Origin: FEN-1297 sp963710735
Lineage (GTDB): Bacteria > Bacteroidota > Ignavibacteria > Ignavibacteriales > Ignavibacteriaceae
NCBI GenBank assembly: GCA_963710735.1
Contig: CAVQBN010000023.1
Span: 248,001-312,000, forward strand
Direction of reading: 5' to 3'
Length of the DNA stretch: 64,000 nt
Below are positions 1 through 11,300 of the stretch, in pieces. Positions within the stretch are counted from its first letter, which is position 1; each line of letters opens with the position of its first letter. The notes below the pieces were generated by a model, which was not told where the DNA came from, did not search any database, and saw only the letters and a list, made by a program, of their open reading frames with translations. The position numbers and the translations under genes are program-made.

Positions 1-1469
1 AATTACCTTATTCAACATATCAGCCCCCCGCAGACGGAACACCGATAAAAACCATACGTGGAATAATTTCGGTTTATAATGATGTATTTGAAATAATTCC
101 GCTATATCCAAATGATATAGTTATAGAAGCAACTCCGCCAGTTATATCGAATATTACCAGAAAACCTTTAAAGATTGGTACTAATCAAGCTGATACTATT
201 TTCGCTAAAGTAGTTGATTATACTGCACCTTTAAATAAAGTGCAATTACATTATAGGATTGGAGGTCAAAACAGAACAGTTGTCGATATGAACAAAACTA
301 AATCGGATACAACTATTTATTATTCTGTCATTCCTGGTATAAGTACTGATTCTACATTGGTAGATTATTTTATTACTGCGAATGATGATTCGAGTTTGGT
401 CGGCTATGCACCAAGCGATACAGTTAGAGGAAATTATTTCTATCAGGTTTTAGATTCTCCTTTAACAATAAGAGATGTTCAATACAGTCCGTTCGGAAGC
501 GGCTATAGTTCCTATAACGGTTATTATGTTACATTGACCGGAATCGTAACAGCAGATACATCAGATATTCCTGGATTTGGAAGTAGTACGCCATTACGTG
601 TTTACATGCAGGAAGGAAGCGGTCCCTGGACAGGAATTATGATCGGAACAATGGGTATGAAAGGAGTAGACGTATTAAAGTTTAAAAGAGGTGACAGCGT
701 AACATTAACGGGAAGGATAACCGAGAATTACGGTGTTACATCTATAGATTCTCTAACTAATATAGTTATTAATTCTTCTGGCAACTCTTTACCTGCTGCT
801 ATTGATTTAAAAACTGGAGATATAGCTAAAAAAGCCGGCGGAGATGTTAGTGCAGAACAATGGGAAAGCGTATTGGTTGATTATAAAAATGTTACCGTTA
901 CGGATGAAAATGCAGACGGGGATCCGGGTCCGATTATTTCAAATCATGGTGAAATATTAGTAAATGACGGATCAGGTGACGCAAGGGTTGAACTTCAAGA
1001 CGGTAATCATAATTATCACAACCTCTGGGATTCAACATTAGTTAATAATCCGTCAAATATTCAAGTAACACTGGGTTCAAAATTTTCAGAGATGCGAGGA
1101 ATTTTATATTATTCTTATAGTTATTTTAAATTGGTTCCAAGACAAAATGATGATTTCTCGGGATTTGTTCCGGTAGATGTTAAGCAGGAGACTTCAAAAT
1201 TACCGGCTTCTTATCAACTTGGACAAAACTATCCTAATCCATTCAATCCGTCTACAATTATTACTTATTCGATTCCAAAGGAAAGTATAGTTAATCTTAA
1301 AATTTATAATATCCTCGGTCAGGAAGTAAAAACATTAGTTAATGATTCAAGGATGCCCGGAAAATATACTGTTAATTTTAATGCAAGCAATTTAAGCTCG
1401 GGTGTTTATTTCTACAGCTTACGCGCCGGGAATTATTATCTAGTTAAAAAGATGATGTTATTGAAATAA
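1..1469 (+). CDS. T9SS-exported surface protein with OB-fold-like domain (5' end outside window)
   Basis: The reading frame is open from the first bases of the window (frame beginning at base 3), so the true start lies upstream and the GTG at 240 is only an internal codon. The visible part has beta-rich repeats, a segment around bases 520-770 resembling the OB-fold-like domains of secreted nuclease-type proteins (YYVTLTGIVTAD, then GDSVTLTGRI), and a C-terminal T9SS type A sorting domain beginning QNYPNPFNPST and ending in VKKMMLLK. That domain implies export across the outer membrane by the type IX system and anchoring or release at the surface. A similar OB-like module occurs in the phospholipase D protein at 8342. 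No catalytic residues are visible in the retained part, so the activity is unknown. The sorting domain is certain; the rest is inference. Confidence 0.75.
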   Translation, partial: LPYSTYQPPADGTPIKTIRGIISVYNDVFEIIPLYPNDIVIEATPPVISNITRKPLKIGTNQADTIFAKVVDYTAPLNKVQLHYRIGGQNRTVVDMNKTKSDTTIYYSVIPGISTDSTLVDYFITANDDSSLVGYAPSDTVRGNYFYQVLDSPLTIRDVQYSPFGSGYSSYNGYYVTLTGIVTADTSDIPGFGSSTPLRVYMQEGSGPWTGIMIGTMGMKGVDVLKFKRGDSVTLTGRITENYGVTSIDSLTNIVINSSGNSLPAAIDLKTGDIAKKAGGDVSAEQWESVLVDYKNVTVTDENADGDPGPIISNHGEILVNDGSGDARVELQDGNHNYHNLWDSTLVNNPSNIQVTLGSKFSEMRGILYYSYSYFKLVPRQNDDFSGFVPVDVKQETSKLPASYQLGQNYPNPFNPSTIITYSIPKESIVNLKIYNILGQEVKTLVNDSRMPGKYTVNFNASNLSSGVYFYSLRAGNYYLVKKMMLLK

Positions 1470-1479
1470 AAAGCCCATC

Positions 1480-1512
1480 CCTAAGCCCCTTCCCTAAGGG
1501 AAGGGGCTTAGG
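1480..1512. terminator. Perfect 15-bp hairpin after the first gene
   Basis: Bases 1480-1494 and 1498-1512 are exact reverse complements around a TAA loop, made of runs of C and G, unlike the AT-rich surroundings. It starts ten bases after the stop codon, so it could end transcription, but only a loose T-rich stretch follows about 18 bases later. The CCCTAAGCCCCTTCCC wording is also typical of short dispersed palindromic repeats in Bacteroidota-type genomes, so it may be a repeat that happens to act as a terminator. Confidence 0.5.
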
Positions 1513-1578
1513 ATTTATGATGAAACTTTGAATTTTTTATTAATAAAAAATTGAAATATAAAAGTATTTAATTTAAGA

Positions 1579-3120
1579 ATGTTAAGAACTTTAAAAATAT
1601 TAGCTGTCACTGCATTTGCACTTTTACTCTCGTCCTGCTTTAAGGATATGGTAAATAATCCCGTTGGAAATCAAGCCCCTCATACTGGTGTATTTCTTTA
1701 CCCGGATTCATCAATAAGCAGGCAGCCGAGCAAGATTGATATGCATTGGTGGGGAGATGACCCAGACGGATTTGTTATCGGATATTATTTCTCATGGGAT
1801 GGGAAGCAATGGACATTCACATCTGCTAATGACAGTCTTTTTGCTTTACAGATTGGAATTGTAGACACTAATTATACATTTCAAGTCTCCGCAGTTGATA
1901 ATAGCGGCAATGGAAAATATGACAAGGATATTGTGCAAAACGGCATCGACTATGGACCAGAACCATTTACTGATAAAAATGGGAATGGGGTATGGGATCC
2001 GGGAGAAAGCTTTGTAGATATCGGGTTAATTGATCCGCATCCGGCATCAATTAAATTCCCTATAAAGAATTCTGCTCCTACGGTTACATGGGATAAATTG
2101 AACATTTTGCCTGATACTTCCTATCCGGCAATGTCTTTTGGCTGGATTGCAAGTGATATAGATGGTGACGCAACAATTTCAAAAATTAAAATTGCACTTA
2201 ATGATACTTCTAATCCCGGCAATATTGTTACCTTAAATGGCAGTGTAAGAAATATTAGTTTAAGGACAACAGACTTTTCTTCAGCTTCTCCAATGATGGA
2301 TATATTGATAGGCGGGTTAGAATCCAATACTGCGCAACAAAAATTACCGGGATTAATATTAAACGGTAATAATAAGTTGTTTGTTCAGGCTGAAGATATT
2401 TCCGGAGCTAAATCCGACTTTATTGAAATTCCAGGCCCTGGAAAAACCTGGTATGTAAAAAAGCCGAAAGGTAATCTCTTAATAGTAGATGATTATGTAA
2501 CAACGGATGAAGCTGCGTCATTTTATAATAAGATGTTCGGCGACAGCCTTGGGCTAAAAGGTAAATATAATATATTTGATTTAAATACGATCCCTGCAGA
2601 ATCATATTCAAAATCAAACGTAACAGTTTTTCTAACATTAAAACTTTTCAAATATGTATTCTGGTATACGGATAATAATCCTTCATTAGATTTAGTTAGT
2701 GCAACTACACAAAAATATATCGATGCAGGCGGGAAGATTGCTTTTTCAATGCAGTTCCCTCAAACTGTAGATCTTTCAACCTTACAAGGTTTTTTGCCGA
2801 TTAACCCGGATTCAGGTGACTCAAAAACTTATCTATTGGGCGGTGTTAAAATCTCTTCCGATACTACACAACCGGGTTACCCGAACCTGCAATTGTCTTC
2901 AACTATATTTAGGGCAAAATCATTTTATTTAAATCCGTTGGGAGCAATACCAATTTATTATTTCCCAAACCATGAATTGAAGGGTTATACCGGATTTACT
3001 GATTCCCAAAAGAAAATGTTTTTTATCGCAGTACCTTTACATAAAGCAGATGGTGGAAATGCTAATGTAAAGAACTTACTATACAAAGTATTCTTTCAAG
3101 ATTTTGGGTTAACGCCATGA
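1579..3120 (+). CDS. Secreted lipoprotein of unknown function
   Basis: The 513-residue protein starts with a lipoprotein signal peptide: a basic start, a hydrophobic stretch and a lipobox LLSSC with Cys20 as the lipidated residue. After it come fibronectin/Ig-like beta segments (HWWGDDPDGFVIGYYFSWDG) and an acidic loop DKNGNGVWDPGE at about residues 133-144, which looks like an EF-hand/dockerin-type calcium site. The C-terminal half has no family I recognise. It is the first gene of a tight four-gene run: its stop overlaps the start of the TonB-dependent receptor by four bases (ATGA). That places it with an outer-membrane receptor, so it may be a surface-exposed ligand-binding lipoprotein, in the way SusD partners SusC, but no SusD similarity is visible. 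Function is not assigned. Confidence 0.8.
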   Translation: MLRTLKILAVTAFALLLSSCFKDMVNNPVGNQAPHTGVFLYPDSSISRQPSKIDMHWWGDDPDGFVIGYYFSWDGKQWTFTSANDSLFALQIGIVDTNYTFQVSAVDNSGNGKYDKDIVQNGIDYGPEPFTDKNGNGVWDPGESFVDIGLIDPHPASIKFPIKNSAPTVTWDKLNILPDTSYPAMSFGWIASDIDGDATISKIKIALNDTSNPGNIVTLNGSVRNISLRTTDFSSASPMMDILIGGLESNTAQQKLPGLILNGNNKLFVQAEDISGAKSDFIEIPGPGKTWYVKKPKGNLLIVDDYVTTDEAASFYNKMFGDSLGLKGKYNIFDLNTIPAESYSKSNVTVFLTLKLFKYVFWYTDNNPSLDLVSATTQKYIDAGGKIAFSMQFPQTVDLSTLQGFLPINPDSGDSKTYLLGGVKISSDTTQPGYPNLQLSSTIFRAKSFYLNPLGAIPIYYFPNHELKGYTGFTDSQKKMFFIAVPLHKADGGNANVKNLLYKVFFQDFGLTP

Positions 3121-5924
3121 TGAAAAAAATTCTACCAATTATTTTATTTATAAGTGCTGTTTCGGTTTATTGCCAAACTACAGGTAAGATCACCGGCAAG
3201 ATAGTTGATGCAGCAAATAATGAACCTTTAATCGGCGTTAATATTTTACTTAAAGGAACTTATTACGGAGCCGCCACTGATGTTGATGGTAAATTTACTA
3301 TAGCGAATGTAGCTCCCGGTAATTACAATATTACGGTTTCCTTCATCGGTTATAAGTCTATGGAATTTACCGGTTATAAAGTTGAAGCAGGAAAAACCAG
3401 AGTATTAAATGTTAAAATGAATCAAACAGCTTTAACTCTTGATCATGATGTTGTTGTTATAGGTTCTAAGCCGCTTTTGGATGTTGATGAAACTCAAAGT
3501 AAAACTACTATATCTTCGGAAGATATTAAAAATGCCGTAGTTGAAAATGTTCAGGATATTGTTTCCCAGCAGGCAGGTATTGTTCAGTCCGATAATGAAA
3601 TTCATATTAGAGGCGGGCGTGCATATGAAAACGCTTATCTGCTTAATGGTGTCTCTATTCAGGATCCATTAGCAGGAACAGGCTTCGGACTTCAATTAAG
3701 TGCAAATGCAATTAAAGAAGTTGAAGTTATTACCGGTGGGATTAATGCTGAGTACGGTCAGGCAACTTCCGGTGTTGTAAATGTAACGACAAAAGAGGGG
3801 GGAGATAATTACAGCGGCTATCTATCATATAAAACTGACAATTTGGGAAATGATTCATCTCCTTACGTTTTTAATAGCAGGATTATGGAATTTGATTTAG
3901 GAGGGCCGGAACCAATTACATCTTCCGTTTTACCTGCTTTGGGAATTAATATTCCCGGCAAATTATATTTCTTCGGCAGTTTTTATATGGGACTTTCTGA
4001 CGGAATTACTCAAGGTTATTTCAAACCAACTGCAGGAAGACTTTATTCCTCTACATTTTATGGAACTAGATTTGCGCCGGAAGCAAATAACAACTGGTAC
4101 TGGCTTGGTAAACTTACATATAAGCCTTCACCAACGTTTAAGATCTCTTATTCATTTAATCAATCAGTATCAATAAGCCAGAATACGGGTGCACTTCAGA
4201 CCAATTTGGAATTTGTTGAACCCAGTCCGGGATACCAGTATACATTTCAAAATATACTTTCAAATGCTAATGTTTATACACATGATAATATCTATCATAC
4301 CATTAGTATAACCCAAACATTAAATGCAAAAACTTACTACGATTTAAGCTTTAATTATTTTTATACTAATCTACGTGTTGATGCAAACGGGAAGAATTGG
4401 AGCCAGTATGTTCAGCCGAAAGATATTCCAAATTTTCCTATTCAGTATTACAATACTAATCATGATACTATTGGGGTTATTCCCGGCGATGGATTTTGGG
4501 ATCTTGGAAACCCATATACATGGCACGATCATTTTGTAGATACTTATTCAATTAAAGGCGATTTAACAAGTTTCTTTGATGAAAGAAATAAATTTAAAGC
4601 TGGCTTTGAATCTCAATTCCAGGAAATGCAGGTAATTGATATATATCAGCCATGGGTTGGCTCTTTAGGTTTGAATAATGATATCTATAAAGTATATCCG
4701 GCTTATGGAGATCTTTATGCTCAGGATAATATAAACTTCAGTGGTATGATCTTAAACTTTGGCTTAAGATTTGACTATTGGTTCCCGGGAAAATATGTAG
4801 ATGATGCAGTAAATGATCCTGCAGTAGTTACTATACCTGAGCAAACAAGGGTGGAATACAAGAACGATACGTACGGATGGTTTGGAAACAGAAGATGGAA
4901 AGGCCGTTTAAGTCCACGTCTTGGTATCTCGCATCCTGTTTCGAATAACCAAACATTGTTTTTTTCTTACGGTCATTTTAGTAAATGGCCAAGGCCTCAG
5001 TTTGTTTATGCAAAGCTTAATCCGCTTAATGCTCAATCCACATTTCAGACATTTGGTAATCCGAACTTAAACCCGGAAACAACAGTTGCTTATGAATTGG
5101 GGCTTAAGACTCAGTTTACTCCAAACGATGTTCTTACTGTTACTGCATATTATAAAGATATTTTCGATTACATAAATACAAGGTCAGTGCAAATAGCATC
5201 GGCAAGGTTTATTACAAAAAGTTTTATAACATATGTAAATTCAGATTATGCAAGGTCTCGAGGACTTGAATTAGAATTTAAAAAGAGAATCGGAAATTGG
5301 TTTAACGGAACTGCTTCGGCATCATATGCTATAGTTACGGGTAAAAGTTCTTCTGCAGATGAAGGCGCATTAGTTATCCAGGGCGATATAAACGAATCAG
5401 TAAAAGAAAAATATATGCCATGGGATCGACCGCTTACAGCGTCTGTTACGACTAATTTTTATGTCGGCAAAGACGAAGCGTTATTCGGGTTTGGAAATGG
5501 AATTCTCGATGATTATAATTTGTATATAAGGTTTTTCTTTGAATCAGGTAAAAGATATACTCCCGCTTATTTTATGGGTTATGATTCTCAGGGCAGGCCG
5601 GTTTATATTTCGTCCACAACAGATCTTTACACGAATATCGGGAAAAATTGGTTCTGGATAGATTTGAACTTCGAAAAATATATTCCTGTTGGAGGTTTGG
5701 AATTATCACTAATTGTAGAAATAAATAATTTACTAGATACTCAAAATTCAGCAATAATAAATCCTGTTACCGGAAAGGCTTATCAAAGCGGCGATGAGGT
5801 TCCATACTCATGGAATGATCCAAGATTTCCTGACTTGCAGGCGCCGATTTCTCCTTTTCCAAATGATCCTTCACGATTTTTAACAAGAAGAAATATAAAA
5901 TTGGGACTAAGTTTAAAGTTTTAG
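3117..5924 (+). CDS. TonB-dependent receptor with carboxypeptidase-like regulatory domain
   Basis: This 935-residue protein is an outer-membrane beta-barrel receptor for energised uptake. A signal peptide (about residues 1-20) is followed by a carboxypeptidase-like regulatory domain (about 24-100, GKITGKIVDAANNEPLIGVN) and a plug domain (about 110-225) with the typical stretches IHIRGGRAYENAYLLNGV and GGINAEYGQATSGVVNV. The rest is a long barrel rich in aromatic residues, ending LGLSLKF with a terminal Phe as expected for barrel assembly. The substrate cannot be told from sequence. It sits between a lipoprotein gene, which it overlaps by four bases, and a PorV-type gene starting one base after its stop, so the three are surely cotranscribed. 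ATG at 3117 is followed in frame by a second ATG at 3120; either may be used. Confidence 0.92.
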   Translation: MMKKILPIILFISAVSVYCQTTGKITGKIVDAANNEPLIGVNILLKGTYYGAATDVDGKFTIANVAPGNYNITVSFIGYKSMEFTGYKVEAGKTRVLNVKMNQTALTLDHDVVVIGSKPLLDVDETQSKTTISSEDIKNAVVENVQDIVSQQAGIVQSDNEIHIRGGRAYENAYLLNGVSIQDPLAGTGFGLQLSANAIKEVEVITGGINAEYGQATSGVVNVTTKEGGDNYSGYLSYKTDNLGNDSSPYVFNSRIMEFDLGGPEPITSSVLPALGINIPGKLYFFGSFYMGLSDGITQGYFKPTAGRLYSSTFYGTRFAPEANNNWYWLGKLTYKPSPTFKISYSFNQSVSISQNTGALQTNLEFVEPSPGYQYTFQNILSNANVYTHDNIYHTISITQTLNAKTYYDLSFNYFYTNLRVDANGKNWSQYVQPKDIPNFPIQYYNTNHDTIGVIPGDGFWDLGNPYTWHDHFVDTYSIKGDLTSFFDERNKFKAGFESQFQEMQVIDIYQPWVGSLGLNNDIYKVYPAYGDLYAQDNINFSGMILNFGLRFDYWFPGKYVDDAVNDPAVVTIPEQTRVEYKNDTYGWFGNRRWKGRLSPRLGISHPVSNNQTLFFSYGHFSKWPRPQFVYAKLNPLNAQSTFQTFGNPNLNPETTVAYELGLKTQFTPNDVLTVTAYYKDIFDYINTRSVQIASARFITKSFITYVNSDYARSRGLELEFKKRIGNWFNGTASASYAIVTGKSSSADEGALVIQGDINESVKEKYMPWDRPLTASVTTNFYVGKDEALFGFGNGILDDYNLYIRFFFESGKRYTPAYFMGYDSQGRPVYISSTTDLYTNIGKNWFWIDLNFEKYIPVGGLELSLIVEINNLLDTQNSAIINPVTGKAYQSGDEVPYSWNDPRFPDLQAPISPFPNDPSRFLTRRNIKLGLSLKF

Positions 5925-5925
5925 C

Positions 5926-6903
5926 ATGAAAAAAATATTTGTCTTCATATTTATACTTACGGCTTTCATAGATTTAAAAGCTCAATTGTTTCCAACATTA
6001 GGTGGACAGAGAGCCGGAATTTCGACGGCGGAATTTTTAAAAATTGGAGTCGGCAGCAGATCATCAGCTATGGGAGACGCTTTTGTTGCTCTTGCTAATG
6101 ATGCATCTTCATTGTATTGGAATCCTGCCGGCTTGGTACAGTTCGATCAAGATCAAGTCATGTTTTCACATAATCAATGGGTTGTAGATATCCATCATGA
6201 TTTTCTCGGCGCAGTGTATCATCTGGATGGTTCAAATGCATTTGGAGTTGCTGTTACTTCGCTTTCTACGCAGGACATGCCCGTTACAACAGAATTTGCT
6301 CCTTTCGGTAACGGTGAATATTTTAGTTACGGGGATCTTGCTTTTGCAGTTACTTATTCACGTAAGATGACAGATAAGTTCAGCTTTGGAGGAACAATTA
6401 GATATATAGAAGAAACTTTGGACAAGCTGAAAATGCGTGGAGTTATGATTGATCTTGGTACTTACTACTGGACCGGTTTAGGCTCGACACGATTTGCAGT
6501 TACTGTTTCTAATTTCGGCAATCAGCTTGCACCGGATGGAAAAGTTATTTTAGTTGGCAAAAGAGAAAAATCGGATTGGCAGTCTTTTTCTCCGCCTACA
6601 ATTTTCCGAATAGGCTTTGCATTTGAACCTTATGAATCCGGTGACAATAAGATAACTACATCTGTACAATTAAATCATCCTAATGATAACAGTGAAAATG
6701 TTTCGGCAGGATTTGAATACAGCTGGAAACATATTGTTTTCTTAAGAGGCGGTTACTTATTTAATGTACCTGAACAAAATTATTCTTTCGGATTCGGTGT
6801 AAATATTCCGATAAGAATTGCATACTGCGAAGTTGATTATTCATATTCTAATTTTACTCTTTTAGGAAACGCACAAAGGTTTTCAATTATACTAGGTTTT
6901 TAA
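5926..6903 (+). CDS. PorV/PorQ-family outer-membrane protein
   Basis: The 325-residue protein has a signal peptide (cleavage near LKAQ) and the characteristic N-terminal block of the PorV/PorQ family: TAEFLKIGVGSRSSAMGDAF followed by VALANDASSLYWNPAGL. The remainder reads as alternating beta strands of a FadL-like barrel. PorV proteins act as shuttles or co-receptors of the type IX secretion system and hand cargo to the surface, while some paralogues serve individual cargoes or uptake. The window holds four T9SS cargoes, so the machinery is present in this organism. The gene starts one base after the receptor stop and its own stop overlaps the next start (TAATG), so it belongs to that operon and may be a dedicated paralogue rather than the core PorV. 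Confidence 0.85.
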   Translation: MKKIFVFIFILTAFIDLKAQLFPTLGGQRAGISTAEFLKIGVGSRSSAMGDAFVALANDASSLYWNPAGLVQFDQDQVMFSHNQWVVDIHHDFLGAVYHLDGSNAFGVAVTSLSTQDMPVTTEFAPFGNGEYFSYGDLAFAVTYSRKMTDKFSFGGTIRYIEETLDKLKMRGVMIDLGTYYWTGLGSTRFAVTVSNFGNQLAPDGKVILVGKREKSDWQSFSPPTIFRIGFAFEPYESGDNKITTSVQLNHPNDNSENVSAGFEYSWKHIVFLRGGYLFNVPEQNYSFGFGVNIPIRIAYCEVDYSYSNFTLLGNAQRFSIILGF

Positions 6904-7991
6904 TGAAACGTTATTTACCATTTGCATATTATTTATTACTACTATTACCGCTTTTCTTAGGCTGCGGTGATAAATTTGATATCGGTCAATTAACAGCTAA
7001 TTCTGGAAATGCGAATATTGCCGGCGATACGGTATACATTCCTTTAAATCCAGCATGGACCGGCTTTAACAAACCTCAAGATATAATTGTTGGAAGAGAA
7101 CCCTTTATATTTGTTGCCGATACATACAACGACCGAATCGTAATGATGAATTTAAATGGTGATATTCTTGGAGTTAGGCATATTAAAAGGCCTGTAGCTT
7201 TAGCCGAAGATTACAAGCTGAATTTAATTGTCTGTGCTGAATTGGATACTGTAGTTAACGGCAAGATTCAGTCATTCGGTGCAGTTTATAAATTAGATCT
7301 TGTTTCGGTTCAGCATCAAATTAGTGCTGCTCCAATGACGCAGCTATTACCTCGGCCTGTAGATCTGAATTATCCTCAAAGAAAATATACCGGTGTTGCC
7401 GTCTTTTATAATAATACATTTTATGTCGCAAGAACCGGTCCCAACAATACTAGTTTTATAGATCCTGATAATTCAATCTTATATTTCAGTCCAAAGAGTT
7501 TGTCGGGTGGCGGTGTAGGTGATACTTTAATTGGAAGAGTTCCTAATATTGATCCGATTAGTTCAGGCTTAGTTTCAGCTAATCATATTACATCATTAAC
7601 TTCATTCAATAAAAAGAATATAGACTTTATTGAAACACTGGATGGAAACAACAGCCTTAAAACTCAATGGCTTACTTATGTAGTAACTCCTGTTTCGGCA
7701 GATTATGAGGCAAGGTTAACACCATCAGATGGCGGAGCATTAATGACACCTAATAAATTCGGACAGCCCGAAGGTTCGTGCATAGACGATGCAGGTAATA
7801 TATTCATTGCTGATGCTCAAAAGGATAGTATATATAAATTTACTCCCTTTGGAGATGAACTTCAGTCATTCGGCGGGCCTGCAGTATTTAATGGCCCTTA
7901 TGCAGTAGCATATTTCGACCGCATCTTATATGTAGCCGACACGGGAAATGACCGAATATTAAGATTTGTATTATCTACGGATTTAAACTGA
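6903..7991 (+). CDS. NHL-repeat lipoprotein
   Basis: A 362-residue lipoprotein with signal peptide and lipobox LFLGC (Cys21). Several six-bladed-propeller NHL-type repeats are visible: IFVADTYNDRIVMMN near residue 72, the stretch FGQPEGSCIDDAGNIFIADA near 287-306, and ILYVADTGNDRILRF near the C terminus. NHL propellers normally bind proteins or ligands; catalytic activity is not implied. Its start codon overlaps the stop of the PorV-like gene by one base, making it the fourth gene of the lipoprotein-receptor-PorV operon. A role at the cell surface together with the TonB-dependent receptor is an inference from context. Confidence 0.82.
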   Translation: MKRYLPFAYYLLLLLPLFLGCGDKFDIGQLTANSGNANIAGDTVYIPLNPAWTGFNKPQDIIVGREPFIFVADTYNDRIVMMNLNGDILGVRHIKRPVALAEDYKLNLIVCAELDTVVNGKIQSFGAVYKLDLVSVQHQISAAPMTQLLPRPVDLNYPQRKYTGVAVFYNNTFYVARTGPNNTSFIDPDNSILYFSPKSLSGGGVGDTLIGRVPNIDPISSGLVSANHITSLTSFNKKNIDFIETLDGNNSLKTQWLTYVVTPVSADYEARLTPSDGGALMTPNKFGQPEGSCIDDAGNIFIADAQKDSIYKFTPFGDELQSFGGPAVFNGPYAVAYFDRILYVADTGNDRILRFVLSTDLN

Positions 7992-8341
7992 ATGAAATAA
8001 TTCATTAGCAATATTACCTTTAAAATATGTGAAGGTAATGTATCTAAATAATTTGAATTGATAAAAAAAATAATTGAAATAATATCGGCAGTATCTAAGG
8101 ATTAACAGATTCACTTATTTTAAACTTATTATTTGTCAGTTGGGGATCAATCCTAAATAATTCTAACCACTGGAATAATAAATTTTAAGTAAAATTAGAT
8201 AGCAAAAGGAATATAATTTTACAATATCATATTTTCTGAGCATCTAATTATCAATTAAAGGATAAAACGAAAAAAACAGGCTGTCGAATTTTTTTGAATT
8301 CATAAATGTTTTTTATTAAAACGGATCGGAAGGGAATTATC
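7992..8341. other. Intergenic stretch without a gene
   Basis: About 350 bases, strongly AT-rich, with no open frame of note. An 8-bp stem (8013-8020 with 8032-8039, 11-base loop) lies 22 bases after the NHL lipoprotein stop and could be a weak transcription end, but has no T tract. The last part carries the ribosome binding site GGAAGGG (about 8328-8334) of the next gene. Confidence 0.5.
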
Positions 8342-11300
8342 ATGGAATTAAATAATACAAAACATCATAACTTACTAGCCTTATTTTTAACGGCTGTATT
8401 TATATCAGTCATTGTCTTATTTGGTGAAAATACTTATGCGCAACCAGCAAATCATCTTGTTATAAGCGAGATACTTATTGATGGTGTAAATGAATCTTCT
8501 GCATCGACCAATGATGAATTTGTAGAAATATATAATCCAACAGCTGCGCCTATAGATGTGAGTAATTGGACCATCGATTATAGGAGTGCATCAAGTACTT
8601 CCTTCAATAATAAATATACTTTCCCTTCAGGAGCGATAATTCAATCACATAAATTTTATTTGTTTGGCGGTGGTGGAGTATCAAATAGGGATAATTCAGC
8701 AGAATCAGTTTTATTAGGTTTGGGCAATACGGGCGGCGGTGTTTTCATTAGAAATTCAACTGGTACAACAATAGATTTAATAGGGTGGGGAACTGCTATT
8801 GCCGGAAATTATGAAGGTTCAGTTGCAACAAAGCCTGCTCAAGGAGTTTCTTTAGAAAGAAAAGCAAATTCTGCTTCGTCATCAACCACGATGGGTATTG
8901 GCGGTAGCGATGAACTGGAAGGTAATGGATATGATACAGATAATAATGCAAATGATTTTGTTGTAAGGCAAACACCTCAGCCGCAGAATTCAAGCAGCCC
9001 TGCAGAACCCGCAATTGATAACGGGGGTAATGGAACCGGTACAGCATCTGTTTTTCCTGAATGGATAAATGCTTCGGAATCGGCTAATTTAACTTTCAAA
9101 ATTTCCGGAGATGGAACGCATACTCTCGATAGTGTTTTAATAGTAATACCATCATCATTAGGCTGGACATGGAGCGGCAATATATCCGATATAACTGTAT
9201 CGGGTGACGCTGCCGTATCATCTTCGCTTTCAATTGAATCTGATACGATATTTATTGGTGCAGCAGCTATTACTTCAACTGATAGTCTTTTTGTAAATAT
9301 AAATAATGTTACTGCGCCCTCCAATCCTAGCTATACAGATTTTACGGTAAAAACCGCTTTAACTGGAGGCTTGCCTTTACCAATTTCGACACTTCCCAGG
9401 ATTAATGTTCTAAAAGTTGTTCCCATTATACAGGTACATGTAAATGATGCGAACGGTGTACCGGTTTCTCCGTACGGAGTTGGATCAAGCGTTACGGTAA
9501 GCGGAATAATTACCGCTGATTATAATTCAACGGGAACGGATGTTTATGTTCAGGATGCAACTGCGGGAATTGATCTTTACAGCCCATCAAGGATTACGGA
9601 TTACCAGGTTGGTGACAGCGTTACTGTAACCGGGACAATTCTGCAATTCAGAGGATTGACAGAAATATCACCAGACCCGAATCTTTTTGTAGTTCACTCT
9701 CATGGAAATAAAGTTCCTGATCCAATGGTTTTAACAGCAGAAGAAGTTAATTTAACATTTCATACAGATGATTTTACAGAACCAAACGAAGGAAGATTGG
9801 TTAGACTTAATGGAGTAACTTATAGTGCATCAAGTGGAACTGTTACTGATGCATCCGGAACTACTAGTGCATATGTAGGCAGCTTAAATGCTCCGGCAGG
9901 TACTTTTGATCTTATCGGGATACTTAAACAGTATAAACCAGGCATAACTGTTTCAGCTCCTTATACCAGCGATTATGAAGTAAATCCACGTTCTCAAGCA
10001 GATATTATTTCCGGCCCGGGACCTAGTTTTATAAACATTCCGATAGAAAATGATATTAAGCCAAATTCAGTAAGCTTATCTTTTAAAACTTCCAGATTAG
10101 CTCAAACTGTTGTTAGATATGGGAAAACTTCTGCCTATAATGATTCGGTAGTTATATCAACTCCTGATACGGTTCATTTAATTACCTTATCCGGTTTGTG
10201 GCCTGCGACAGTTTATCATTATCAAGTTACAGTTACAGATACCGGAGGATCAAATTTTACAGGTGATGCTATTTTTTCTTCCGCATCTCCGGTTGGTTCT
10301 TCCGGTATAATGGATGTTTATTTTAATCACTCTGTTGATACCTCGGTATCATTAGGAGAGAATGCTCAAGTTGTCAATATTGCTCAAAAATTAATTAATC
10401 AGATAAACGAAGCTAATTATTCCATCGATCTGGCATTATATAGTTTAAGTGGTACGGTTGGTGCTAATATTGCCAATGCACTTATTGCTGCAAAAAATAG
10501 AGGAGTGAAAGTTAGGGTGATTGGAGAGCAAGATAATCAGGGAACCGCTCCATGGAGTACGCTAAAGAATAACGGGATTCCGGTAATTGGTGATGGTTTT
10601 GACGCAGTCAATAAAGGCAATGGATTGATGCATAATAAGTTTGGAGTTTTCGACTTTCGTGATACTAGCTCATTTTTAGATGACTGGATTTGGACTGGTT
10701 CATGGAATGCAACCGATCCGGGCAATAACAACGACGCTCAAAATGTCATTGAGATTCAGGATAAATCACTCGCACAAGCATATACAATGGAATTTAATGA
10801 GATGTGGGGAAGTAATACAGACGTACCAAATGCATCAAATTCAAGATTTGGAATTAGAAAAACCGATAATACTCCTCATAGATTCAATATTAATGGAACT
10901 CCCATCCAACTTTATTTCGATCCTTCTGACCACACTACGTCACATATGGGTGAAGTGCTAAATGCTGCTCAAAGTTCTATCAATATTGCAATGCTTACAT
11001 TTACAAGGGATGACCTCGCACAAATATTAATTAATAAAAAGAATCAAGGCGATAAAGTTCGTATAATTCTTGACAATAATTCAGATACCGGGAATGAATA
11101 TTCAAATTTATTGAGTAACGGTATAGATATTCATTTAAAGGGAAGTGCTGTAGCAGGACTGCTGCATCATAAGTATGCTGTTATAGACGCTGATAATTCT
11201 TCGGCAGATCAAATTGTTATCACCGGATCACACAACTGGTCCAGTTCTGCCGAAACCTCTAACAATGAAAACACGCTTATAATCCATAGCAAACGTATTG

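Noticed and set aside
10680..10961. 93-codon plus-strand frame inside the PLD gene
   Set aside because: Lies wholly within the conserved HKD region of the real gene in another phase; no ribosome binding site.
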